A stretch of 64,000 nucleotides of DNA, from positions 1-64,000 of the forward strand of contig NZ_JAPDUI010000017.1 of assembly GCF_025980345.1 (NCBI RefSeq), read 5' to 3'. Positions within the stretch are counted from its first letter, which is position 1. Every line of letters begins with the position of its first letter. Under the pieces are notes generated by a model that had not been told where the DNA came from, searched no databases, and was given only the letters and a program-made list of their open reading frames with translations. The DNA is from Arenimonas sp. GDDSR-1 (lineage in GTDB: Bacteria; Pseudomonadota; Gammaproteobacteria; Xanthomonadales; Xanthomonadaceae). Below, piece by piece: positions 53,812 to 62,744 of this stretch. A program made the translations under genes and the position numbers.

Positions 53812-56706
53812 TTATCCTCGGGAGTTCAGTAGAGCGCTGACCAGACGGCGCAGTTCGGCGCTGTCCAGCGGTTTGGCCAGAAAACCCTGGCAATCCAGAT
53901 CGAGAAGCTGGCCGGCCCCGACCACGCCGCTGAGCACCACGACCTTGAGCGCGCGGGTGCGGACATCGGCACGCAGCGCCTGCAGGAGATCCTTGCCGTT
54001 CATCCCGGGCAGATTGATATCGAGTAGCAGCAGCACGGGCGGTGCATCCAGTATACGCGCAAGGGCTTCACGGCCGTCGGCAACGACGTCGATGCATGCC
54101 ATGTCTTCAAGCGCCATCTTGACCAGGAACTGACTGGCGGGATTGTCTTCGACCAGAACAACGCGCGGCAAGGCCCGGGGCTGCTCAGACGTCAGCGGCG
54201 CCGTGGCCGGCACCGGCGGGACGGAACGGTTCAACGGAAGCTCGATCCAGAAACTGCTGCCGATGCCCGGATGGCTGCTGACGCCCATGCGGCCGCCCAT
54301 CAGCGTGGCGAATTCGCGGCACAGCGACAGGCCGAGTCCGGTACCGAGAATGGCGGTATTCTCGCGGCCCAGTCGCTGGAACGGCTGGAACAGCTGGCCC
54401 TGCAGTTCGGCGCCGATGCCCATGCCGGTATCCTCGACGATGATGCGCACATGCTGGCCGGCGATCTGGTAGGTCAGCGTAATCTGGCCTTCGGGCGAGT
54501 TGTACTTGATGGCATTCGATATCAGATTGATGATGACCTGACGCAAGCGGCGCGGATCGGCCGGTACGCTGAAGTCTTCAGGCGGTAGATCGAGGTTCAG
54601 CGTCAGCCCGGCACGCTCGATTTCAACGCGGACCAGTTCGGCGCAGGCCAGCATGGCTTCGCGCACGATGACCGGCTGAAGTTCAATGGACTGGGGTTCC
54701 GATTGGGCACTGGACCACTCCAGAATATCGCCGACCACCTGGTTCAGGTGACTGCTGGCACTGATGATTTCGTCGATGTACTGCGGCTCGTCGTTTCCGC
54801 TGCCGGACGGGTGCTGCATGCGGATGAGCTGTGCAAAGCCCTGGATGGCATTGAGCGGCGTACGTAGCTCGTGAGTCATGCTGGAAATGAAGCGCGACTT
54901 GGCGACGCTGGCGGCCTGGGCCTCGAGGCTGGCTTCGCGCAGCTCCATTTCGGTATTCTTCAGCGCGTCGATGTCGTGATGGGTGCCGCCGACCAGCAGC
55001 GCCTTTCCGGTCTGCGGGTCGCGCTCGAGCACGCGGCCGCGACTGAGCAGCCAGTGGTAGTTGCCGACGGCGTCGGCAAAGCGGTATTCGCTGTAGTAGA
55101 AATCCTGCACGCCGTCGACGGCCAGCTGTTTGGCTTCGAAAACGGCCTTCAGATCCTCGGGGTGGCCGTGCGAACGGAATTCCTCCTCGGTGACCGTTTC
55201 ACCGCTCAGGCCGAAACGCTTGGCGAAGCGGCCGCGCACGGTTACGGTATTGGCGCGCAGATCCTGCTCCCAGACGCTTTCGGTCGTGCCTTCCAGAACC
55301 AGTTCGAGGCGCTGCTGCGCCTGCTGCCGTTCGGCTTCACTTTGGCCCAGACGCTGGCCCATGGCCGAGGCATGTCCGGCCATGGCGTCCAGTTCGCTGA
55401 TTTCGGAACCGGCCCTGGCCGGCTGCCACAGGCCGTTGCCGATCTGGTCGAGCATGCGGGAAACGCCGATGATCGGCTTCTCCAGACGTGCGCTCAGGCT
55501 GCGCGAGCGCAGCCACATGTAGGTGAAGAATACTGCATAGAAGAATACGAGTCCGGCGATCAGCAGATAGCCGATCTGGGTGAAGCGTCCGGCCAGCATA
55601 TTGGTTTGCTGGAAGATATCCTCCTCGGCAACCACGGCCATCAACCGCCAGCCGGTCTGCTCGATGCGCGTCCATGCCACCAGATGCGACTTGCCGCCGA
55701 GGGGCAGCGCGATGATGCCGGAAGCATTGGCCTGCATGGCCCGTGCCAGCTTCTGGGTGTCCTTGCGTTTGCCGAGATTGAAATCAGAGGGTTTGTACCT
55801 TTCCTTGCTGATGGCTTCGTCATAGGTGAAATCGGTCAGCTCGGTCAGGCCGAAATCGGCTTCGCCGGCTTCGGGCAGTGCCATGATGTTCAGCTCGTCA
55901 CTGACCAGCACGGCATAGCCATTCCAAGGCACCTTGAGGTTGCTGATTTCCGTCAGAATGTTGCCGACCGTGACATCCAGCCCGACCACGCCTTCCAGAA
56001 AGTCGGCGCGGTACACGGGCGCGATGGCGGACATCATCCAGCCCTGTCCGGCCGGATCGACATAGACATCGGTCCAGACTACGCCGCGTTTCGGGTTGTG
56101 TTTGGCATCGGCCAGATAGTAGAAGTTGTAGTCCGGAATCGGCATGTTGTGGTCATACTGTTCCGGCGTCAGGAACCAGGGATAGATGTAGTTCAGACTG
56201 TCCCAGCTGTTGAAGTAAATCGCCGACACCAGCGGATTCTCGGCTTTGATCTGGCGCATCAGGCCATCGACGTGTTCGAGCTTGGCGAGCTTGACCAGGT
56301 CATGGCCGCTCTTTTTCCAGAGCGCGGCCGAATAGAACACCGCGGGGCGGCCGTCGTCCTTCGGGCTGTAGTGCACGCCGGTATCGGTCAAAGCCAGATT
56401 CGAGGTCAACGGCACGGTTTTGGGGTCACGCAGCGCGCTGCCCACTTCATTGGCATACATGCGTGTAAGCGCGCCGATTGCCGACAGCTGCTGGTCGATG
56501 ACGCGCGATTCCTGGCTGGCCACCGCGCGCAGGTCGTTGCGCGCGTTCTCCCGCAGATACTCGATCTGGGCATCACGGATGGCGCTGTTGCTGAGCAGGT
56601 AGACGGCAATCAGGACCGTCTCCACCAGCAGCAGCGGAATCAGCGCACTTTGCATGAAGGCGCGCCACATCCAGGTGCGCAGCTGCACCGTAGGGTTTTG
56701 TTTCAT
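53812..56706 (-). CDS. Hybrid histidine kinase with dCache sensor, PAS and receiver domains
   Basis: 964 aa from ATG 56706 (MKQNPTVQLRTW); the 1089-aa ORF extends upstream through a terminator and is rejected. Layout: helix (about 15-40), periplasmic dCache domain (to about 375) with the ligand-pocket region IYPWFLTPEQYDHNMPIPDY, second helix (about 380-402), PAS (about 470-580), HisKA with phospho-His612 in MTHELRTPLN, HATPase with TGLGLSLCREFATLMGG, and a C-terminal receiver with Asp896 in LLLLDINLPGMNG. It resembles kinases that sense small ligands such as amino acids or carboxylates. Partner of the HD-GYP regulator downstream. No strong Shine-Dalgarno. Confidence 0.94.
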   Translation of the reverse strand: MKQNPTVQLRTWMWRAFMQSALIPLLLVETVLIAVYLLSNSAIRDAQIEYLRENARNDLRAVASQESRVIDQQLSAIGALTRMYANEVGSALRDPKTVPLTSNLALTDTGVHYSPKDDGRPAVFYSAALWKKSGHDLVKLAKLEHVDGLMRQIKAENPLVSAIYFNSWDSLNYIYPWFLTPEQYDHNMPIPDYNFYYLADAKHNPKRGVVWTDVYVDPAGQGWMMSAIAPVYRADFLEGVVGLDVTVGNILTEISNLKVPWNGYAVLVSDELNIMALPEAGEADFGLTELTDFTYDEAISKERYKPSDFNLGKRKDTQKLARAMQANASGIIALPLGGKSHLVAWTRIEQTGWRLMAVVAEEDIFQQTNMLAGRFTQIGYLLIAGLVFFYAVFFTYMWLRSRSLSARLEKPIIGVSRMLDQIGNGLWQPARAGSEISELDAMAGHASAMGQRLGQSEAERQQAQQRLELVLEGTTESVWEQDLRANTVTVRGRFAKRFGLSGETVTEEEFRSHGHPEDLKAVFEAKQLAVDGVQDFYYSEYRFADAVGNYHWLLSRGRVLERDPQTGKALLVGGTHHDIDALKNTEMELREASLEAQAASVAKSRFISSMTHELRTPLNAIQGFAQLIRMQHPSGSGNDEPQYIDEIISASSHLNQVVGDILEWSSAQSEPQSIELQPVIVREAMLACAELVRVEIERAGLTLNLDLPPEDFSVPADPRRLRQVIINLISNAIKYNSPEGQITLTYQIAGQHVRIIVEDTGMGIGAELQGQLFQPFQRLGRENTAILGTGLGLSLCREFATLMGGRMGVSSHPGIGSSFWIELPLNRSVPPVPATAPLTSEQPRALPRVVLVEDNPASQFLVKMALEDMACIDVVADGREALARILDAPPVLLLLDINLPGMNGKDLLQALRADVRTRALKVVVLSGVVGAGQLLDLDCQGFLAKPLDSAELRRLVSALLNSRG

Positions 56707-56786
56707 CGGTTTCAAGGCGTTATCGGCATAATCGGCGGTATTCGAGCATACCGAGTTGACTGGGCACTGCCAATGCCGGCACCGGC

Positions 56787-56815
56787 AAAAAAAGAGGCCA
56801 CGCAGGGCGTGGCCT
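56787..56815 (-). terminator. Intrinsic terminator upstream of the hybrid kinase gene
   Basis: On the minus strand AGGCCACGC-CCT-GCGTGGCCT is a perfect 9-bp stem with a 3-base loop, followed by CTTTTTTT. It lies about 80 bp upstream of the kinase start and no minus-strand coding gene precedes it, so it must end a non-coding transcript or attenuate the kinase leader. Confidence 0.9.
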
Positions 56816-56885
56816 TTAAAAGTGTGATGGAATGAACACACCTGGGATCGGCGGAGCAGAGAGAGGGAGGGCGCTCCGCACATCA
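56787..56885 (-). ncRNA. Candidate small RNA or attenuated leader with three hairpins
   Basis: In transcription order: hairpin 1 is GCGGAGC/GCTCCGC (56851-56879) with a 15-base pyrimidine-rich loop GCCCTCCCTCTCTCT; hairpin 2 is GTGTG/CACAC (56822-56841); hairpin 3 is the intrinsic terminator. The C/U-rich loop could pair with Shine-Dalgarno sequences, as in known C-loop sRNAs. There is no convincing ORF inside. The AT-rich DNA just upstream would serve as promoter region. The 5' end is not defined. The alternative is a riboswitch-like attenuator controlling the kinase-HD-GYP operon. Confidence 0.5.
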
Positions 56886-56965
56886 GGTAAATCCATATTA
56901 TTTTAATAATACAAGTATTGGTATTAATATTTTTAATAGTGATTATGTGTATTTTTAATTTAATC
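56886..56965. other. AT-rich island
   Basis: About 80 bp made almost only of A and T, with runs such as ATTAATATTTTTAATA, in a genome region of about 60% GC. It contains several possible -10 boxes on both strands but no pair with a good -35. It may be a promoter UP region, or a site for an H-NS-like protein. No coding sequence. Confidence 0.6.
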
Positions 56966-57258
56966 AACCACATATCGCGCAGCACATCGGCCTCAGGACC
57001 TCGCCAAGCCCTGATGAGCCCGCGCGCGCACGGGGTTTGGGTCTGCCGACTCCGCCGAGATGTCGGAAATCCGTCCACCACAGTTGAATTGTAAATTTAT
57101 TGTGAAATCGAAAGAATCCCGGACCAAGGCCAACCCATATATCGGTTATTTGCGCGGAACCGGCACGGCCTTCCACACCAAGCCATCGCCTTTTGATTTC
57201 CTGTCCGCTACCAGCGCAGGGATTACAATGAAAGCCTGTACAGGCCAATGAGAACTCC
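56966..57258. other. Intergenic stretch with no convincing gene
   Basis: It lies between the AT-rich island and yjdM. A TACAAT lies at 57224-57229, 30 bp before the yjdM start, and could be its -10, but no -35 is at suitable distance. The 63-aa ORF of the track here has no Shine-Dalgarno and no family resemblance. Confidence 0.45.
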
Positions 57259-57600
57259 ATGAGCGCGCTGCCACCCTGCCCCAAATGCCAATCCGAATAC
57301 ACCTACGGCGACGGGGACAACTATGTCTGCCCGGAATGCGCCCACGAATGGCCGCAATCGGCCGCCGCGGAAACGCCCGATGCCGCAAAAACCGTCAAGG
57401 ATGCGGTCGGCAACATCCTGCAGGACGGCGATACGGTGACGGTGATCAAGGACCTGAAAGTCAAAGGCAGCTCGTCCTCGGTCAAAGTCGGCACCAAGGT
57501 CAAGAATATCCGTTTGGTCGACGGCGATCACGACATCGACTGCAAGATCGACGGCTTCGGTGCCATGCAGCTGAAATCGGAATTCGTACGCAAAGCTTGA
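57259..57600 (+). CDS. yjdM: YjdM/PhnA-family zinc-ribbon protein
   Basis: 113 aa. The N-terminal zinc ribbon [21 protein letters not shown] is followed by the PhnA C-domain, with [20 protein letters not shown] and KSEFVRKA at the end. Formerly annotated as alkylphosphonate uptake protein PhnA, but the family has no proven role in phosphonate use. GAGAACTCC precedes the ATG weakly. It appears monocistronic. Confidence 0.93.
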   Translation: MSALPPCPKCQSEYTYGDGDNYVCPECAHEWPQSAAAETPDAAKTVKDAVGNILQDGDTVTVIKDLKVKGSSSSVKVGTKVKNIRLVDGDHDIDCKIDGFGAMQLKSEFVRKA

Positions 57601-57747
57601 AAGTGGCACATGTGGCCGTAATCATTTTCAATCGACGGCGAATAATCTGACGTTCCGCATCCGAGCCATTTGCCGTTGCTGCGCCTTCACATTACGCTTT
57701 CGGCTTTTCATGTACCGTGAAGCCTTTCCTAAATAAGTGAATGACCC

Positions 57748-58272
57748 ATGCGCCTTTTCATGCTCGCCTGTATTTTGCTGTTGAGTGCTTGCAGCGCCAA
57801 AACACCGGAGCACGTCAAACCGGTGTCCAACTTCGATGGCCCGCGCTACCTGGGCACCTGGTATGAAATCGCACGCATCGACAGCCGTTTTGAAAAAGGT
57901 TTGAGCCGGGTCACCGCCACCTATACCGCGCGCGACGATGGCGGCATCACCGTGGTGAACCGCGGTTTCGAAGCCGCCAGCGGGCAATGGAAGGAATCGG
58001 TCGGCAAGGCGTATTTCGTCGACGGCAAGGACAAAGGCCACCTGAAGGTCTCGTTCTTCGGCCCGTTCTACGGGGCCTACGTGGTGTTCGAGCTGGAACG
58101 CGAAGGCTACCAATACGCCTTGATCAGCGGACCGGACACCTCGTATTTCTGGCTGCTGTCGCGCACGCCGACGATGGATGAAAAACTACGCCGTGAATTG
58201 ATCGACAAGGCGGTGGCCAAAGGCTTCCGCCGTGAAGACATCCTTCTGGTCGATCAAACCGCGGCGCCCTGA
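57748..58272 (+). CDS. blc: Outer-membrane lipocalin Blc
   Basis: 174 aa. The lipobox is LLLSAC with lipidation at about residue 15. The lipocalin fold has the signature YLGTWYEIARIDSRFEKGL, then FFGPFYGAYVVFELE and YFWLLSRTPTMDE near the end, as in bacterial Blc. Blc lipocalins sit in the outer membrane and bind fatty acids or lysophospholipids under envelope stress. The next gene starts at its stop codon, so a two-gene transcript is likely. Confidence 0.93.
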   Translation: MRLFMLACILLLSACSAKTPEHVKPVSNFDGPRYLGTWYEIARIDSRFEKGLSRVTATYTARDDGGITVVNRGFEAASGQWKESVGKAYFVDGKDKGHLKVSFFGPFYGAYVVFELEREGYQYALISGPDTSYFWLLSRTPTMDEKLRRELIDKAVAKGFRREDILLVDQTAAP

Positions 58273-58977
58273 TTGCACGTGCATCCGCTGCTGCTTCTGC
58301 CACTGGCGCCGCTGCTTCTGCTGCAAGGCCTTTATGTCCGTAAAGTCACGCCGCGTCTGCCGGAACCGCCGGGGCCACGCAGCGGTGAGCTCGGCGATGG
58401 GCAACCTCTTCGCCTGCTGATTCTGGGGGATTCGGCGGCGGCCGGCGTCGGTGCCGCCACGCAATCAGATGGCTTATCGGGCCAGTTGATTCAAAAGCTG
58501 AAGGGCAGCTATCGAATATCCTGGAAACTCTGGGCCGGCAACGGTCGGACCAGCGCGCAATGCCTGGCTTTGCTCGACGCGCATGACGCGGAGACCTTCG
58601 ATACCGTAGTGATTTCCCTCGGCGTCAATGATGTGACCAGCGGCGTGTCGCTGGCGGCCTGGCAGGCGCAACAAGCGCAACTGGCCGATCTGCTGCGTGG
58701 CAAATTCGCGGCAAAACGCATCTTATTCACCGCTTTACCGCCGATGCATCACTTTCCGGCACTGCCGCAACCGCTGCGCCATGTGCTCGGTGTGCGCGCC
58801 AAAACATTCAACCGGGTACTGCAGGCCTTCGTTTCAACTCGGGATGATTGCCGTCTGCTGCAGTTCGGTGCGCCGATGCAGGCCGAATTCATGGCCGTGG
58901 ATGGCTTTCACCCCAGCGCCGTCACCTATGGGCTCTGGGCCGAGCAGGCTGCCAAGGCCCTTATTGCGGCGGATTGA
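58273..58977 (+). CDS. SGNH hydrolase with N-terminal membrane anchor
   Basis: 234 aa. The start is a TTG immediately after the blc stop, or GTG 58279 two codons later. A hydrophobic N-terminus (HPLLLLPLAPLLLLQGLYV) acts as anchor or signal. Blocks: LLILGDSAAAGVGA (Ser), WAGNGRTS, VISLGVNDVTSG (Asn), and VDGFHPSAVTYGLWA (Asp, His). Next to a lipid-binding lipocalin, a lysophospholipase or acyl-esterase role is plausible but unproven. Its 3' end overlaps the convergent methyltransferase gene by 17 bp. Confidence 0.85.
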   Translation: MHVHPLLLLPLAPLLLLQGLYVRKVTPRLPEPPGPRSGELGDGQPLRLLILGDSAAAGVGAATQSDGLSGQLIQKLKGSYRISWKLWAGNGRTSAQCLALLDAHDAETFDTVVISLGVNDVTSGVSLAAWQAQQAQLADLLRGKFAAKRILFTALPPMHHFPALPQPLRHVLGVRAKTFNRVLQAFVSTRDDCRLLQFGAPMQAEFMAVDGFHPSAVTYGLWAEQAAKALIAAD

Positions 58978-59629
58978 ATCCGTCAAAGCGCTGCACCACG
59001 CCCTTGAAACCGAACGTGGCCCATTGCGCCGGCGTTCCGGCAACGCTTTGGCAGAGGAAGCCGGCCGCTTCCATCCGTTTCCGGAAACGCACATGCAACC
59101 GGCGCTTGGGATCGACGATGATGATGCGCGTTCCGGCATCGCTGTGCCGGGCCAGGAATGCGGAAAGCAACGCGGGATGATCCGGCTCGTACAGCAGATC
59201 GCTGCCGATGATCAGATCGAAAACCCCCAGATCCGGATCCGGGACACGCCAATCCAGGCGTTGGAAGGGCGTATCGGCCAGGGCATTGCGTTGGCTGTTG
59301 TCGTGCAAAAATGCTTCCGCGCGCGGATGGTAGTCGGTGGCCAGAATATCGCCGCCGCGTGCGTTGATGACCAGGCTGGCCATGCCCAGGCCGCAGCCCA
59401 GCTCCAGAATGCGGCCGGTGCCCAGAGGTTCGCGGCTGAGCAGATCGGCCAACAGCACGCCCGAAGGCCAGAGCATGCCGAAGAACGGCCAGCTGGCCGG
59501 CGATATGCCGAGCGCTTCGGCCGAGCCGTCCGGATCATCGAATTGGTTGCCGTCGACCAGACGTCGGATGCGGTAGGCAATGCCGTCGAAATGATGGGTG
59601 TCGACACGGGTCTGCAGCGGCGGGGCCAT
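58961..59629 (-). CDS. Class I SAM-dependent methyltransferase, METTL-like
   Basis: 222 aa. SAM-binding motif I is ILELGCGLGMASLVI, an acidic strand-2 end is ILATDYHP, and the post-motif IIGSDLLYEP block fits the PF10294 lysine-methyltransferase-like group. The N-terminus (WPFFGMLWPSGVLLADLL) is typical of that group. The substrate, perhaps a ribosomal or translation factor lysine, is not predictable. Convergent with the SGNH gene, with a 17-bp overlap of 3' ends. Confidence 0.85.
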   Translation of the reverse strand: MAPPLQTRVDTHHFDGIAYRIRRLVDGNQFDDPDGSAEALGISPASWPFFGMLWPSGVLLADLLSREPLGTGRILELGCGLGMASLVINARGGDILATDYHPRAEAFLHDNSQRNALADTPFQRLDWRVPDPDLGVFDLIIGSDLLYEPDHPALLSAFLARHSDAGTRIIIVDPKRRLHVRFRKRMEAAGFLCQSVAGTPAQWATFGFKGVVQRFDGFNPPQ

Positions 59630-59778
59630 GGCGTGCTCGGATTCAAATCGTGAGTGATATGAATCCCGGGCAAGTCCGGACCGGTGTGCGTGCCGGTGTG
59701 GCCGCGGGCGGGAACGGAGCTGGACAAATCCATGCGAACCCCCACCCTACGCCTTTGCCGGCGCAAACGCCAGCCGTG

Positions 59779-61134
59779 TCAGTATGCGAACTGCTTGAAG
59801 ATCTGGTCGATGTCGCCGTTCCAGACGCCGTGATACAGCGCCAGCTTGCGCTCGGCCGGAGTTTCGTTGGCCAACGCGATCTCCATCAGCGGATGCAGGA
59901 ACAGCGCCTCATCATCGCCGTGCCGGTTCAAGCGGCGGCGGTTCTTCAGGCCCAGTGCCGAAATCTTCAGCGCCTCGATGGCCAGCTCGCGCAGGCTGTG
60001 ATGGCGGAACGGCAGCTTCAAGCCGTGCTTCGGCACGCCATCGCGCAATTGGTTGCGCTCGGCCATGCTGAAATCCTTGACCAGATCCCAGGCGGCATCG
60101 AGCGCTTCGGTGTCGTACAGCAATCCCACCCAGAACGCCGGCAACGCACACAGCCGCCGCCACGGGCCGCCGTCGGCGCCGCGCATTTCCAGATATTTCT
60201 TCAGGCGCACTTCCGGAAACGCCGTGGTCATGTGGTCCGACCAGTCGGCCAAGGTCGGCAACTCTCCGGGTAAAGGCGCCAGTTTTCCGTTCAGGAAATC
60301 ACGGAAGCTGCGGCCGGCGCAATCAATGTATTTTTTGTCGCGATAAGCGAAATACATCGGCACATCGAGCAGGTAATCCACATAACGTTCGAACCCGAAG
60401 CCGTCCTCGAACACGAAATCGAGCATGCCGGTGCGGTCCGGATCGGTGTCGGTCCAGATGTGCGAGCGGTAGCTCAGGTAGCCGTTCGGCTTGCCTTCGG
60501 TGAACGGGGAATCGGCGAACAGCGCGGTCGCCACCGGCTGCAGGGCCAGCGACACGCGGAATTTCTTGACCATGTCGGCTTCGTTTTCGAAATCGAGATT
60601 GGTCTGCACCGTGCAGGTGCGGGTCATCATGTCCAAGCCGAGCGAGCCGACTTTCGGCATGTACTCGCGCATGATCTTGTAGCGGCCTTTCGGCATCCAG
60701 GGCATGTCGGCGCGAGCCCATTTCGGCTGGAAACCCATGCCGAGGAAGCCGATGCCGAGTTCATCGCCGACCGTTTTGACTTCCGACAGATGCAGATTGG
60801 TTTCCTTGCAGGTCTGGTGCACATTCTCCAGCTGGGCGCCCGACAGTTCGAACTGTCCGGCCGGCTCCAGAGTGATCGAGGCGTCATCGCGCAGCAGTGC
60901 GATGATGTTGCCGCCCTCTTCGACCGGCTGCCAGCCGAAGCGGGTCAGACCCTTGAGCAGGGCGCCGATGCCCTGCTCGCCTTCGTAAGTCGGCGGGCGC
61001 AGATCATCGAGCCGGAAACCGAATTTTTCGTGTTCGGTGCCGATCCGCCAATCCTGCGGCGCACGCGCGCCGGAGGCATGGAAGGCGACCAATTGGTCTT
61101 TGCCGGTAATCAGGGGCGAATCGTTATCAGCCAT
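59779..61134 (-). CDS. gshA: Glutamate-cysteine ligase, class 2 (plant/alphaproteobacterial type)
   Basis: 451 aa from ATG 61134, preceded by GAAGGAGAT; the track start is six codons too early. Motifs: [10 protein letters not shown] near the N-terminus (metal/glutamate site), [60 protein letters not shown]. This class, distinct from E. coli GshA, is typical of Alphaproteobacteria, Xanthomonadales and plants. It catalyses the first step of glutathione synthesis. It overlaps engB by 8 bp, with the gshA start lying inside the end of engB. Confidence 0.95.
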   Translation of the reverse strand: MADNDSPLITGKDQLVAFHASGARAPQDWRIGTEHEKFGFRLDDLRPPTYEGEQGIGALLKGLTRFGWQPVEEGGNIIALLRDDASITLEPAGQFELSGAQLENVHQTCKETNLHLSEVKTVGDELGIGFLGMGFQPKWARADMPWMPKGRYKIMREYMPKVGSLGLDMMTRTCTVQTNLDFENEADMVKKFRVSLALQPVATALFADSPFTEGKPNGYLSYRSHIWTDTDPDRTGMLDFVFEDGFGFERYVDYLLDVPMYFAYRDKKYIDCAGRSFRDFLNGKLAPLPGELPTLADWSDHMTTAFPEVRLKKYLEMRGADGGPWRRLCALPAFWVGLLYDTEALDAAWDLVKDFSMAERNQLRDGVPKHGLKLPFRHHSLRELAIEALKISALGLKNRRRLNRHGDDEALFLHPLMEIALANETPAERKLALYHGVWNGDIDQIFKQFAY

Positions 61135-61744
61135 GGGTATCTCCTTCGGCAACCGGTGCAGCCATCAGCCAGCCGGTGACCACTTCGCGCGCTTCGTCCA
61201 GACCCAGTTTGGCTGAACCGGAAAACAGCTGGGCACTGGCCCGTCCGGCCAATTCCTTTTTCACCAAGGCCAGGGTACGGGCCTGCTCGCTGCGGCCGAG
61301 CTTGTCGGCCTTGGTCAGCAGGCAGTGCACGGAAATATTGCGCTTGAAGGCGTAATCGAGCATCTGCAGGTCGTAATCGCGCAGCGGATGGCGCACGTCC
61401 ATGACCAGCACCAGACCGACCAGGGGCTCGCGGATCTGGAAATAGCGGGTAATGAAGGCCTGCCAGTGGTCGCGCACGGCAATCGGCACCTTGGCGTAGC
61501 CGTACCCGGGCAGATCGACCAGATAGCGGTTTTCGGTGATGCGGAAATACACCAGATGCTGGGTACGGCCCGGGGTCTTGGAGGTCCGCGCCAGGCTGTT
61601 CTGGTTGCACAAGGCATTCAGCGCCGTGGATTTGCCGGCATTGGAGCGGCCCGCGAACGCGACTTCGGCCAGACTGTCTTTCGGCAGCTGGGCGAGGGCA
61701 TTGGCCGAGAGCACGAATTCGGCTTGGGCGAGGGGATTGGCCAT
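61127..61744 (-). CDS. engB: Ribosome biogenesis GTPase EngB (YihA/YsxC)
   Basis: 205 aa. G1 is [14 protein letters not shown], the switch region is [14 protein letters not shown]3 is [11 protein letters not shown]4 is LLTKADKLG, and the FSGSAK region is G5. It is needed for assembly of the large ribosomal subunit. It lies upstream of gshA on the same strand and is divergent from cytochrome c4, an order familiar from Xanthomonadales. Confidence 0.96.
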   Translation of the reverse strand: MANPLAQAEFVLSANALAQLPKDSLAEVAFAGRSNAGKSTALNALCNQNSLARTSKTPGRTQHLVYFRITENRYLVDLPGYGYAKVPIAVRDHWQAFITRYFQIREPLVGLVLVMDVRHPLRDYDLQMLDYAFKRNISVHCLLTKADKLGRSEQARTLALVKKELAGRASAQLFSGSAKLGLDEAREVVTGWLMAAPVAEGDTHG

Positions 61745-61771
61745 AAGGACCGCTTCGGGGGAGATTGGCCT

Positions 61772-61777
61772 ATTCTA
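61772..61777 (-). promoter_or_regulatory. Candidate -10 box of engB-gshA
   Basis: TAGAAT on the minus strand, 28 bp upstream of the engB start. The -35 region is weak. Confidence 0.35.
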
Positions 61778-61810
61778 CCCTTTGTTTCTCCGGCAAAACG
61801 CCGTTACGGA

Positions 61811-61840
61811 TTGACCGAACCCCGTAAACACTGGGATAAT
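61811..61840 (+). promoter_or_regulatory. Strong candidate promoter of the cytochrome c4 gene
   Basis: TTGACC, 18 bp, GATAAT, with five of six consensus bases in each box. The predicted start near 61847 gives a leader of about 50 bases. Confidence 0.7.
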
Positions 61841-61896
61841 TGGCGCTTGACGGGCATGCCCGACGCTTAATCCACTTTTTTGCTTTCGGAGTCTCA

Positions 61897-62667
61897 ATGA
61901 AGCTCTCCCACCTCCTCGTCCTGAGCACCGCCTTGGTTTTCACCGGCGCCATTGCCCAACAGGCTGTCGCTCCGGCTACTCCGGAGGCCGCCCCGGCTGA
62001 TGCCGCAGCGGTTGCCGCGCCGGCACCGGTTGTCGCCGTGGACACCGGCCCGGTCAAACCCGGTGATCCGAAAGCCGGTCAAGCCAAGGCCGGCGCCTGC
62101 GCCGCCTGCCATGGCGTGGATGGCAATGCCGCCGCCGCGCTGTATCCGAAACTGGCCGGCCAGCACGAACAATACATCTGGCGCCAGCTGAAAATGTACA
62201 AGTCCGGCGAACGCAACAACCCCATCATGCTCGGCATGGCCGCAGCACTGACCGAGCAGGACATGCGCGATATCGGCGCCTACTTCGGGCAGCAGAAAGT
62301 CATCGCCGGCCTTGCCGACGAAACCGTGATCGCCCAAGGCCCGAATGCCGGCAAGAAGTTCTACCAGGTCGGTGAGAAAATCTACCGCTCCGGCAACACC
62401 GCCAGCGGCGTACCCGCCTGCATGGCCTGCCACGGCCCGGCCGGCGCCGGTATGCCGGGCCCGACCTACCCCGCACTCGGCGGCCAGCATGCCGAATACA
62501 TCAGCCTGCGTCTAAATGAATTCCGCGCCGGCACCGTGTGGGGCAAGGACAAAAACGCCAATGTCATCATGTCGCAGGCCGCCAAAGGCCTGAGCGATGA
62601 AGAAATCCAGGGTCTGGCCACCTACCTGCAGGGCCTGCACAAGGCCGCCAAACCCGCCGCGAAGTAA
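61897..62667 (+). CDS. Diheme cytochrome c4
   Basis: 256 aa. A signal peptide ends TGAIAQQ, followed by an Ala/Pro-rich linker of about 35 residues that is longer than usual. Two class-I cytochrome c domains follow, with heme sites CAACH at about residue 65 and CMACH at about 175; the axial Met candidates are PIMLGMAAAL and ANVIMSQAAK. It transfers electrons in the periplasm, normally from the bc1 complex to terminal oxidases. CGGAG precedes the ATG, and a terminator follows, ahead of dsbA. Confidence 0.95.
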   Translation: MKLSHLLVLSTALVFTGAIAQQAVAPATPEAAPADAAAVAAPAPVVAVDTGPVKPGDPKAGQAKAGACAACHGVDGNAAAALYPKLAGQHEQYIWRQLKMYKSGERNNPIMLGMAAALTEQDMRDIGAYFGQQKVIAGLADETVIAQGPNAGKKFYQVGEKIYRSGNTASGVPACMACHGPAGAGMPGPTYPALGGQHAEYISLRLNEFRAGTVWGKDKNANVIMSQAAKGLSDEEIQGLATYLQGLHKAAKPAAK

Positions 62668-62692
62668 GCCCCCTGACAGCATCCGTTCAGCA

Positions 62693-62728
62693 AGCCGATA
62701 GCATCCTGATGTTATCGGCTTTGTTTTT
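62693..62728 (+). terminator. Intrinsic terminator after cytochrome c4
   Basis: The 8-bp stem AGCCGATA/TATCGGCT has a 12-base loop and is followed by TTGTTTTT. It lies between the cytochrome stop and the dsbA Shine-Dalgarno. Confidence 0.75.
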
Positions 62729-62744
62729 CCCCAAAGGAGTAATC

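Noticed and set aside
54871-56835. 654-aa plus-strand ORF
   Set aside because: Antisense shadow of the hybrid histidine kinase, which has a full set of kinase motifs on the other strand.
56707-57081. N-terminal extension of the hybrid kinase ORF
   Set aside because: It would read through a strong intrinsic terminator, three hairpins and an AT-rich island, and its sequence has no domain. ATG 56706 is followed directly by the expected membrane helix.
57060-57251. 63-aa plus-strand ORF upstream of yjdM
   Set aside because: No Shine-Dalgarno, no family resemblance, and it overlaps the presumed promoter region of yjdM.
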